From Poa pratensis (lineage: Eukaryota; Streptophyta; Magnoliopsida; Poales; Poaceae), in assembly GCA_947311845.1 (NCBI GenBank), contig CAMZMU010000116.1, positions 299,940 through 363,939 on the forward strand: DNA of 64,000 nucleotides, written 5' to 3'. A program made the position numbers and the translations under genes. The notes below the pieces were generated by a model. That model had not been told where the DNA came from. It ran no database searches and worked only from the letters and a program-made list of their open reading frames with translations. Position 1 is the stretch's first letter. Each line of letters begins with the position of its first letter. Below are positions 23,862-34,000 of the stretch, one piece after another.

Positions 23862-26129
23862 TTGTGTTCGGGATCGCCTCCTCGGGCCGCACGCTGCGTA
23901 TGCGCCTCCCGCTCCTCCGCGCCTCGCTTCGCCCTCCCGCGCGCGCCTTCCTCTACCTCGGCGCCCTCCCTCGCGCCACCACCGCCGCGCTCCCGGCGAA
24001 CCTCCACCTCCACGTCTCCCGAAACGCCTCCCGCTTCCCCTACACCCACCGGCGCGGCCTCCCCTTCGCGGTCTGCATCGCGCGCATCGCCAAGGAGCTC
24101 CTCCTCGAGACCCGCCACCAGCACCACCACCACCACGAGTCGCCTCGGTGGCTCGTGCTCGGCGACGAAGACTCCTCCCAAACCTCCTCCACACCCTCGC
24201 CAAGTACGACTGGCGCGAGCCCTGGTACCTCGGCGCGCGCTCCGAGTCCGTCGCGCAGAACGCCCTGCACGCCTTCGCCATGGCCTTCGGCGGCGGCGGC
24301 ATCGCCATCAGCTGGCCCCTCGCCCAGCGCCTCGCCCGCGTCCTCGACTCCTGCATCATCAGTTACCCGCACCTCTACGGCAGCGACGGCAGGATCTACG
24401 CCTGCCTCGCCGAGCTCGGCGTCGAGCTCACCCGTGAGCCTGGATTCCACCAAGTCCAGGTGCACCACCATTCTTGCTTCCTTTTTATTATGTTTTGTGC
24501 ACCAGGCAGGTACCTCGTAATCACAATCATGCAATGATTGTTCTCCGATTCGCTGTTATTGAACTCTATATAGTATTGTCGTGTTGTGTTCTACAATTTA
24601 GTCTTCTTTTATTCTAAAAATAACAATTTAGTCTTCCTTGTTTCATCCTAGGATTATTATGTTCAGACAGCAGCATGTAAAGTTTTCAATAATATTATAT
24701 GAGAAATTTTGGTCAGGGATTGAAAGTTAGGGTTGAATTTGTTGTGTCGTTGCCCTGGCACATTTTAGTACCGTGGCTTCTACTTCAGTTGATTAGCATA
24801 AATCCAGTAAAAGTTTATCTTCTAGATTTCTCTCAAGAATTGTTGAGCCACACGACACCAATTCTGTGTGTTGCCTTGCCCTTATGAAATGTACAACCAT
24901 AACCGCACCATGAGTGATGGTTACTGGCTAACCGTTGCAGCCTCATAGAGTCCTAGTGCTGAATCCGTGCGAAAATCGGTGTCACTGGATGTAGTGATCC
25001 TTGCTGGTACATCTACAGAATTTGATGTGACGGCACTTAGAGTGGGCGTTCTGGTACACTTTGGAGTACTAGGCGACCATGGTAGCACGCTGGAATATGT
25101 CTTTTTCAGATAAGCTAAAGCTTTGGGTATTGCTCTCTGTAGGCATTGGAAAAACCCATTTTCCTCTGCTCCGTTGACTTGCTTTATTTAAGAATTTGCA
25201 GGACCCATGCTACAGTATGTAAAGTTTTACTTTCGCTGTATTTCAGGGCCGCTGAAATCTAGAGGATGACTCTGTTAAATTTTAGTAACATGAAAGTAGC
25301 TTCTGAATGTACCTGAAATTAAGCACACACTAAAAAAACCATCATTCTGAACTTACGCCCTGTTACATTTCATTCTAAACAGATCGACCTTCGTGGGGAT
25401 ATATCTGGACTCCTAAGAGCACATCCACTTGCTCCATTGGTGTCACTTCACCACCTTGATAATGTCTATCCTCTTTACCCTGGCATGGATCGTGCAAAGG
25501 CGATCGAGCATTTCTTCAGCGCCACTAATGCCGACCCGGCGAGGATCCTTCAGCAAACAGTGTGCTATGACCGTTCAAGATCACTCACTGCTTCAATATC
25601 ATGGGGTTACTCGGTTCAGCTTTTCAAACACAATGTACCGCTTCTTGACCTCCTTGCAGTGGAGAGAACCTTTGTGCCGTGGAGAAGGGGTCGCAATGTT
25701 ACAGTTACAGATTCTTTTATGTTCAACACCAAGCACTATCCAAGGGACGAGTGCAAAAGAGCTGCTCTCTTTTTCCTAAAAAGTATTTCTTCAGGCGAAG
25801 GCAAAACGGAGAGCAATTACAGTAGACAGCTGCCTGGAAAATGCTTACCAAACTTGATTCCATTGGGGAATCTACAGCAAATAAAGGTGACATCAGAGCT
25901 ACTAAATCTGGTACCTGCCAAGGTATGACTAGCACGATTATTATTGTATCAATGGTGGCTTAAACTGGATTTTTAGCACTAAATAAACTATAAACTTATT
26001 CTTACTGATGTGTCTTTTCAGTCTTTAAGACGACACTGCTGTGACATCGTGCCTTCTTCATCTAAGACTGCCATGGATATTAAGATCAGGATGTGCAAAG
26101 ATGATGAATTGATCGCGATGCACTCATAG
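23862..26129 (+). pseudogene. DUF604 (fringe-like) glycosyltransferase, 5'-truncated and frameshifted
   Basis: The sequence encodes the conserved part of a plant DUF604 protein, a Golgi-type GT31/fringe-like putative glycosyltransferase. Exon A (23,864-24,453) opens with VFGIASSGRT and continues ASRFPYTHRRGLPFAV, IAKELL, then PRWLVLGDED. Here a frame change occurs (near 24,170-24,180), and the next frame reads LLHTLAKYDWREPWYLGARS, GGGGIAISWPLAQRL and LYGSDGRIYACLAELGVEL. Exon B (25,383-25,922) has DLRGDISGLLRAHPLAPLVS, HLDNVYPLYPGMDR, LQQTVCYDRSRSLTASISWG and MFNTKHYPRDECKRAALFFL. Exon C (26,022-26,129) ends RRHCCDIVPSSS...ELIAMHS and a stop. Splice sites are GT/AG. The N-terminus, including the expected membrane anchor, is missing because satellite DNA joins at codon VFG. 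The deletion around the acidic motif removes the residues after GDED, at the site expected to bind metal. Exons B and C look intact. Confidence 0.85.
24454..25382 (+). other. Intron 1 of the DUF604 gene
   Basis: Bounded by gt at 24,454 and ag at 25,381-25,382. About 930 bp of AT-richer sequence with no recognised repeat or gene. Confidence 0.7.
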
Positions 26130-26339
26130 TAATTCTTTTCTTGAATAATATTGGATATCTGTCAGTCGTAGCAAGTTCCTCGTAGCATTTTCTATTTTTG
26201 TAAATAGTTTACAGCATGTTCTCAAACACCCTTATTTGCTCTTCTTATACGGACCACACTATCTCATTTAATTTGGTTTGTGTAGGTAGGCCCCTATGTA
26301 GAGTTAAACACAGTATATCTTGTAATGCATGACATGCCC

Positions 26340-26560
26340 CACTAGTGGAAAACGGGCACTAGTCCCGGTTCTAGAGGGCCTCTAGTTCCGGTTGGGCAAC
26401 CGGGACTGGCCAATCGGGACTAGAGCCCCCCCCCCCCCTCTGGTCCCGGTTGTCCACGAACCGGGACAAGCGGCCCTCCCACGTGGCCACGGAGGAACCC
26501 GTGGGGCTGGGGACCTTTAGTCTCGGTTCCAGCCACGAACCGGACTACCGTTAGGCCTTT
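26340..26560. repeat. CACTA left terminal and subterminal repeats
   Basis: Terminal CACTAGTGG followed by several 'cccggtt' and 'aaccgggac' words in both orientations, a run of C at 26,428-26,439, and 'agtctcggttccagccacga' near 26,518. These are expected binding sites for the element's own TNPA-type protein. Confidence 0.8.
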
Positions 26561-26582
26561 TTTTTTCTTTTCGATTATTTTT

Positions 26583-26790
26583 CAGGTTTTAGGGTTTAGG
26601 GTTTAGGAGGGGTTTAGGGGTATCGGATAGTTTTCATCGTACGGGGATCACGTCGATGCGCAAAAAACGCATTTCGGTATATATATATACTACATGAATT
26701 GAAGATCACGTTGATGCATATATATATAACACATACAATTACATAAGATCACGTTGATGCATATATATACACATACAATATAAGTAGTAC
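26583..26790. repeat. Telomere-like heptamers and 'gatcacgttgatgc' subrepeats
   Basis: 26,586-26,620 holds three or four near-copies of TTTAGGG. From 26,645 to 26,805 the word 'gatcacgt(t/c)gatgc' recurs three times, each followed by TA-rich tracts, with a fourth 'gatcacgtt' at the end. This is internal to the CACTA element, just outside the subterminal zone. Confidence 0.6.
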
Positions 26791-26824
26791 ATGAAGATCA
26801 CGTTTTCGTATAAAGTACTTAATA

Positions 26825-28799
26825 GCTAGGGATTGTTATCATAGTAGTACTCTCTGAATCTAGGTATGACATCTGTAAGGAAAAAACCCGACAATTCCTC
26901 CGCAATTGCTTTGAAGCGGTCCTTATTGGGAGCGCGTTCCGCTTTCTTGCCAACTTTAAAAAAATGAGATCAAAATGAATACATGAGTTGTGTGTATATA
27001 TATCTATCAAATCATAATAAAACAATTATGAATGAAACTCAGCACAACTGACTTGTGAATAATGTTTACGTACCTCTTTATTTCTTCGGTTGTTTATTCT
27101 CTCGTTGGTCCTAATGTGAATGTACTCGCAAACGTAGTATCCACATAAATCAGTCCCCTGTGGCTGTTTTGGCAAGACTGCACAATAATAGAATTCAATC
27201 AAACAATAATCAAGTATGATAATGGTGCGCGGACCTAGGTATAGTACTACTTACATTGTTCAAACGCCATGTCAGCTTCGGTGTCCATTCACCGGGTTCT
27301 TCCTTGATGAACGATTTCCAAACGCTGCCCGACAAAGAAAATGAACAAAGGAGTTATTAATGACTTGATATCAGGAAATGAACGAAAAAAGGCGATAAGA
27401 ATTGAAATTACTTGTGAGCATATCAAAACAGGTCTTGTATTGTTTAGGATCTCTCTTAATGAGTCAAGGACTTCAACTTCTCCATCGTGAATTTAATGAC
27501 GAGAAGAATAAAGTGAAACCTGCGCACGTTTATATACGCAGTCATGGATAACTCATCAGTTAAAACTTAACATGCGGAGCAAAATAGAATGTGTACACAA
27601 GACAGTAACACTCACTTGAAGTTGTAAGGAAAAAGTATTTCTTTTTTGTCACGTTGTCGCTTCAAAAACCTTAGCAAAGTTCCCGGTGTGTCCTTGTTAA
27701 AAAGGGATTTTCTATGGTGACTTCATGAACTTTATCCGGTCAATGAACCCAATGTCTGTGATTTCATCCTTTCTGCATTCGAGAATCTTCATTCTGCATA
27801 ATATAGCGCACAAAAGATTATAGTGAGGATAATTACAGACAATGAACGAGCTGAGCTAAAGACTTAAATTACAGAAATAAATCACTTACAAACAATAGCA
27901 ACTGATGATAGATTTGTCGAGGGCCCGGAGATTGTATAACTGAAAAAGTTCGGTAAACTCAACGGACACAGCGTATTCTTGGAAGTAGTGCTCTTCCTTA
28001 ACTGCCACCATGATACTGATTGTCCCTTTCTTTGCCTCTTTCTTGTACCAGGTATGCAATTGACGCATTTTTGTTGTTAGGGACTTGACATTCTCGACCA
28101 AATTTCCCCCGGCAACATATTGATATGCTAGATCAGAGATGGGGTAATCAGTTGTCGAACCTATGTGTTTTGAGAACCTTGAGTCGTCAAACACCTTGAG
28201 CGGGGGGACCGATTGTACGTCTTGTTCTCCGAGCTGGGGAACTTGTTTCCCTTTTTTCGCCTGCTCCATCTTATCGTCATATGACCTTCCAATAGAACGC
28301 CTATAGTCTGATGGCGGCGATGGTACAGGGTCATATAGATTATCAATGCAACGCTCAACGAGCACCGGATCTAGTGTCTTCACAAATGGTATCTCGGGCA
28401 CTTTCGGTGCAAAATGGGCGATCGTCTGGGCCCTCGAGATGGCGCAGTTTTCCTCGTAAGTCCTTTCCCAAGGTAACTTCTCAAGAGGCGGCGGTGTTTT
28501 CTCCTTTCTAGGTTTCTTCCTTGGTGGCTGTGGCGCTTCCTCGGGAGCCACTTAACGGGCGCTTCCTCACGCGACGGAGGTGGACTTTGCTGCTGAGGTG
28601 GAGATCGAGATGGACTCGCGCTGGGGTCCCTCTCGGGTAGGTTTGGACTTTGCTGCTGAGGTGGACTGCTACAAGGAGGAGTCGGTGGCCTTGGCAAGGA
28701 GCCTGGAAAGACGATGTATTTCTTGTTCCATAGGGCGAAACCACGCTTGACATCTCCCAGTGTCTTCTCCTCGTCACCTCCAGGAATCGGAAGATCCAT
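26825..28799 (-). pseudogene. CACTA second gene, C-terminal part: Ulp1/C48-type cysteine protease
   Basis: 28,799-28,504 encodes GGDEEKTLGDVKRGFALWNK and a Pro/Gln/Ser-rich linker. After a frame change near 28,550, 28,551-27,886 gives EKLPWERTYEENCAISRAQ, PVPSPPSDYRRSIGRSYDD, the conserved VKEEHYFQEYAVSVEFTELF and NLRALDKSIISCYCL. Later exon-like pieces follow with introns between: KILECRKDEITDIGFID (about 27,800), a decayed FHFILLVIK block (about 27,530), EEPGEWTPKLTWRLNN (about 27,300-27,255), QPQGTDLCGYYVCEYIH (about 27,170-27,110) and a tail ending FRFREYYY-like near 26,825. The Gln and Cys in QGTDLCGYY fit the oxyanion Gln and nucleophile of C48 peptidases. Stops and shifts in the middle pieces make it a relic. 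Such genes are common in grass CACTA elements. Confidence 0.72.
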
Positions 28800-28803
28800 T
28801 GTT

Positions 28804-30451
28804 TCAAATCCTCACAACTTCATCCACCCCGACACGAGCATAGCCAGCTGGAATGACACCATGATGGTAGGTTGCTGCAGGTTCATTTGGTAAAGCATAG
28901 CCGACCGCCACCTTCAAAGATATGTTCATCATTGCCATATGTAGCTCACAATCTGTCTTCTCCGTGACATCATCCACGGGGTAGCGAGCCGTCGGCGGTT
29001 CGCATGCAGATGGTTCTAGCTGCGTGGAACCCACGCTGCTTTTTTGCTGAGATGGGACGCATCGGCTTGAGGATCTTCTAGCTGCAGCTGCTGAGATGCC
29101 CTTTGCTGACTAATTGAGTCTATTTGCTGCTGCTGCTTCAGCTGACGTTCCAATTCCGATAACCGGTCTAACTCCTTCTTCTTCTTTCTCCCACGGCTTC
29201 TATAACTGTCAGCGCACTCCGGAAACCCTTGCTTCAAGGTGACACCGCCGGGATAGCCTCGTAATTCCATAGTGTTCAGGATTCCCCAGGGCGAGTGTCA
29301 GCTCGTCGTTCTCTCTCTCGGGATGGTACTCTCCCTTTCGAACTTTATTTATTGCGTCTACAAGCAACGGAGTGATTGTTTCAATTTTTGTCTTCCATTT
29401 TCCCTTTGCAACAATCAGCCCTGTCAGTGGGTCCAACACTGCCCCATGCGCGAACAACCAGAACTTGGACCTCTCGGGCCAGTCCGCTGTCTGTGGAGTG
29501 ATCCCTTTAGCAAGCAGTTCTGCTTCAAAGGCTTCCCACTTAGGAATGGCAGTCTTGTAGCCACCTGTCCCCAACCTATGGTGATATTGCTTCTTCCCAG
29601 CATTTAACTTATTTATGGCCGATCGGGCCACAGCGGTAGACGATTTCTTATACGCCACAAATGCGGGCCAGTCATGTTTTATCTTCTCTAGTACTCCAGT
29701 GAAATTATCTGGATCTTCTTTTTCATATTTTCTCCATAATGTTTTCTTCCAGCTCTGGAATTGTGTGGCCATCTTCTTAAGAGTCCACTCCTTCACTTTC
29801 TCCTTCTTGCCTTCTGTGAGACTTTGCGGTAGGTTGAAATGTATCATGAGCGTATCATAAAGCAAATCTTTTGTATGTTCGCGGACATAACTAGCTTCAT
29901 CTTCGTTGGCGCCTTCGGCTTATGCCAATCTGTAATGGTGATCGGGAGCATGTCCCTAACAATGACTCCAGCTTGATTTACAAACTTACGGCAGTTCTGT
30001 ATGGGTGCCATCGGTTCGCCACTATCAGCAACTTCCTCGATATTTAACCTTGGACCCTCGCTCGACATCCTTCTCGTCCGGCCTCGAGGACCTTGCTTTT
30101 TAGCAGATTTGCTCGATCCGGAGGGCTAAAAGAAAAATGATTCGTTAATACGTGCAATACAAATCAATTAATGCATCTAGTGATCAACACAGGCTTAATA
30201 TATATATACCTCGCCGGAGTTTGTTAAGGGCACTTCGTCGTCTCTTCTTTTTCAGACTCAAGTCCCTCACCGGAGTCGTTCAGAAATTGTGAGCTGAAAT
30301 CATCTTCTCCACCGGAATCTTCTCCACCGGAATCTTCTCCACCGGCATCTGTTCCACGGGCACTCGTATATATTATTTGTTGCATTTGGTCTTCATTCTC
30401 GTCGTCTCTGACTCTGAAGGGGCGTCCATTGCTCAATATCCCTGCAATCAA
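28804..30451 (-). pseudogene. CACTA second gene, N-terminal part: Transposase_24-like (En/Spm) region
   Basis: In minus-strand order: 30,451-30,224 (acidic segment with three EDSGGED-type repeats); 30,068-29,844 (NCRKFVNQAGVIVRDMLPIT, ITDWHKPKAP); 29,865-29,209 with the plant En/Spm transposase_24 region (KMATQFQSWKKTLWRKYEKE, WPAFVAYKKS, KKQYHHRLGTGGYKTAIPKW); 29,270-29,016 (a Lys-rich then Gln-rich coiled coil, ELERQLKQQQQ); 29,034-28,804 (TEKTDCELHMAMMNISLKVA, GYALPNEPAATYHHG, IPAGYARVGVDEVV). The frame changes between pieces; some are introns, others (near 29,865 and 28,804) look like indels. Probably one gene with the C48 part at 26,825-28,799. Likely DNA-binding or transposition accessory function. 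Confidence 0.7.
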
Positions 30452-30504
30452 TTATATATGCTTTCAATTTTGTAATAAGAAAATGCCATTCTGCAATGTT
30501 AAAA

Positions 30505-30660
30505 AAAATACAGCCCAAATTTGGGCCAGCATTGGGTCCTACCTGCCAGCCCAAATTTGGGCCAGCATTGGTCCTTTAAAATTCCAGCCCCGGTCCTGCC
30601 AGCCCCAATTTGGGCCAGCATTGGGTCGACGCGCCGCGTCCACCCCCTGGCCACGAGAGC
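30505..30660. repeat. Three copies of a palindromic CCCAAATTTGGG repeat
   Basis: 'cagcccaaatttgggccagc' followed by attggg/tcct occurs at about 30,512 and 30,548, with a variant (ccccaatttggg) near 30,602. The core is self-complementary. It lies between the divergent accessory gene (plus) and second gene (minus) of the CACTA element, so it could be a binding site or promoter element. GC-rich 'ctcgtcttcccc(t)gcacggcc' repeats follow at 30,700-30,790. Confidence 0.6.
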
Positions 30661-31071
30661 CTGGTCAATGCTGGCCCCACCTGCCAGCGACCTAGTGCTG
30701 CCTCGTCTTCCCCGCACGGCCTCGTCTTCCCCGCACGGCCACGTCCGCGTGGCCAACTGCCTCGTCTTCCTCGCACGGCCACGTCCGCCTGGCCAACCGT
30801 CCCATCTCCCCCCACGACCACACCCGCGTGTGACCACCCAACTGGCCACGCGCGCGGTCAAGCCAGGCCCACCTGCCAGTGACTCACCGCCCAACCGCCC
30901 ACCTCCTTAATGCTGGCCCCTGGCCCACCTGCCAGCGACCCACTGCCTCCTCGTCTTCCCACCCCCGCAGTCAATGCGGCCCCTGGCTGGTCCTTTAAAA
31001 ATGGACCCCGGCCGTGGATAGCGACACCAGTCCACACCGCCGTTCCTCCTCCTCTAGCCCTAGCCCTAGCC

Positions 31072-34000
31072 ATGTCGAAGTGGTTCAAGCCGGGCAAGAA
31101 CCAGCGCGAGTCCGGCGGCTCCGGCCGGCGCGCCGCGCTTCCTCCTCCTCCTCCGCCACCGCGCGCCGCGCTTCCTCCTCCTCCGCCACCGCCACCGCCG
31201 GCCGCATTCGGCCTCGCACCGGAGGGCGTGCAGCTGGTCGGGGGAGCGGCGCCGGCGCGCCGTGCATCGGACGCGGCCCCGAAGAAGAAGAAGAAGAGGA
31301 TGCGGCGCTACGTCCACGTCGAGGAGTGCTGGTGGCATTGGAACAATGCCACCCCGGTGTACTGGCCGGACGTCCACCTGCCGGAGGACTGGCACCTGAA
31401 TCCGCAGCGGATTCCGGTGCCACCGATTCCGGCCAGTGGCCGGGCCAGGGTGGTGGAGATCGCGCGCCGCCACCGTCTCCTCCCACCGGACCTCTACAAC
31501 GACCCTGACTACGCGCCGGACTCCCCCCACTGGGACCAGTGGTTTGCGGACGAGCACGACGATCGCCGTCGCGCCTACTTCGCGCAGGCCCCAGCACCGC
31601 CGCCGGAGCCCACGGCGTACCCCGCGCCGCCACCCGGCCAGGAGCCTGTAACACCCCAAAATTTGGAACCTAATTTTAGTGGTGTTTTCCGACACCTGAA
31701 AAACTTTTCCCTCGTATCTCAAAAATTATTTTTGCCTTCTGGTGCTAGATGATGCCCTCGTGTTCTTTTTCTCTCAAATAATTCCAGAGAATCTCTAGTG
31801 ATTTCTTTGCCACTCCAAAAACCTCCGCTAGGGTTTTTCCTTAAAAACCTCATAGCCTAAATATTGGGATATGAAAATCCTAATATTCCATCTACCTTAT
31901 GAACCATATTTTTCCTAGCTTGGAAAACTCCACCAAATATTCCAAGATCACCTTATCCATTTAATTATCCTCCACATGCAAAATATTGCATATTTACCAA
32001 ATGCAATATTTCCAAAACTCTCGATAAATAGTTTAGTGCTTGTCTTGGTCAAGGAATTATTTTCCTAACTTGTACCACTCCTACACTGCTCAAAGGAAAA
32101 TAGGAATTTATCGTCATGCCATAGCCTACACCCACAAGAAAATTGGCATGATCATGTGAACCACCTATCCACCACTCCCTTCTACACCCCAAGGACCATA
32201 AATATCTTCATGTTTGGATAAGAGCCATGAGAATTGATCACATGGGATAATATCAACCAGCCCACATATTTTATCCAAGAAGCCACAAAATCCTTGTTTT
32301 GGTGAAAATTAAATACCACACCATTATTTCTCACCCACTTTTGGAACCATGCCAACCTACCTCTTGTGCAAGATATTTCTCCATGTAGGATGATAAACCC
32401 TCACTTTCTTTCCTGGTCACTCTCATGGTGCCTAGGTATTCAACATGAACCAAAAACCCATGATCAAAACCACTAACGGCGATGATCATGTCACATGCCA
32501 CTCTGGGAATTCTTCCAAGAACCCTAGCCAAGTTGCACCATTTGACCTCAAAGTCCAGAAACCATCTCCTCACATACAAACCTAACCACTGGAATTTTTC
32601 TGGATTTTATTTGTATTAAAAAGTTCTTGTGGGTATTTCATCGAACACCTTGAGGGCAGGTTTAAAAATTTCAGAAACTTGCAAGTTAACCATGGTTTGC
32701 TCAACCCTAGCCCTAACCCTTTGGTCCAGTGGATCCCCTGTGACCTAATGCCTCTCCAGCACCTCATCCTCATCCTCTTCTTCCCTGTAGATGGAGCTGA
32801 GGTAAGCAATGACCTCGGGGCGCCATTAATGGACAAACTACCAAGCACCTACCTCTCCTTTCCCCCTGCTATAAGAAGCCACCCCAAGCCCTCCATTGGG
32901 TGCACAGCACTCACTTGCCCCCCCCTGGCCTCACTCCCTCTCAAGCCTCGTGCAGCCTCAAGCTCGCAGGAGCTCGGCAAGGTCTCCCATGGCCGAAACC
33001 CTAGAAGCTCGGGTAGCGAGCTCCACGACCCCCCTCCGTCGTAGGAAACAGCACCTACGGGTGCGGTGTAGCACGGTGGTTCCATTCCCGCCGTTTTCAT
33101 AGCCCCTGGCCCCCTCCATCGCCGCCACCAAGCTCCACCCGAAGCTCCCGCCATGGTCGTGCTGGCCAAGCTCGGGGAGGTCGCGCCCATGGCTTTGTCC
33201 TCCTGGCCGAGGCCTTCCCTGGGCGCGGTGGGCCATGGCGTGCCCGTCCCCGCCGCCGGCCACCCTCCCTGCGCCCTCCACGGCCAGCCCCGGCCGGCTC
33301 CTGCTGCTTCCAGTACGTGTACGTGGAGAAGAAGAAGAACAGAGAGCAGGGATCGATCTCTCTCTTCTGTTTCTTTTTTTCCCCCACTGAATCGTTTTCT
33401 GGCCCAGCTGGCCAGCAGCAGCCAAGCAGCCCACCAGTGGCCCAGCGACGCGCAGTGGCGCGCAGTATCGGCCCATTAGCGGCCCGTCCGTTTTTTTTTC
33501 GCGGATCTTTTTCTTTTCCCGCTGGACAAATTTTGAAACGGCAATATCTTTTGAACCGTAAGTCCGTTTTCGGTGATTCAAATTTCTAAATCTTCGTCTC
33601 GACGAGCTCTTTCCGGTGGTACTGATTTCATCTCATTCCAAAATACTTCTATGAGGTGCCCTTTTGTACGTGCATTCCGGAGTCTATGGAACGGGGCTAT
33701 CGCTGCCCTACGCCGCGGAACCAACTCGACCTCTCCAAGCCCAATGGATCCCCGTCTTCGAAGGCAAGCTAACCCCTTGCTATGAGCAGTCCCGCAATGC
33801 TTGTTTGCTGTTTGCTTAATACCATGCCGGGTGTTTATGTCTGTCTACTGTTATATTGTTATGTCTGTCTACTATTATTGTTGCATGTCTGTTTGTTGTC
33901 CGTATTTTATATGAGCCTTGTATTGTTACATATATCATGTTGCATTTTAAATTGTCGCATTACTCTATAGTTACTTATCTGCACATCACTCCCATTCCCG

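Noticed and set aside
23856..24534. Long ORFs antisense to, or in other frames of, the DUF604 first exon
   Set aside because: High GC removes stops in all frames; only the frames with DUF604 blocks show family similarity.
31014..31722. Arg/Ala-rich ORFs overlapping the accessory CACTA gene
   Set aside because: Composition-driven shadows. Only the plus frame from 31,072 continues in frame beyond the LTR.
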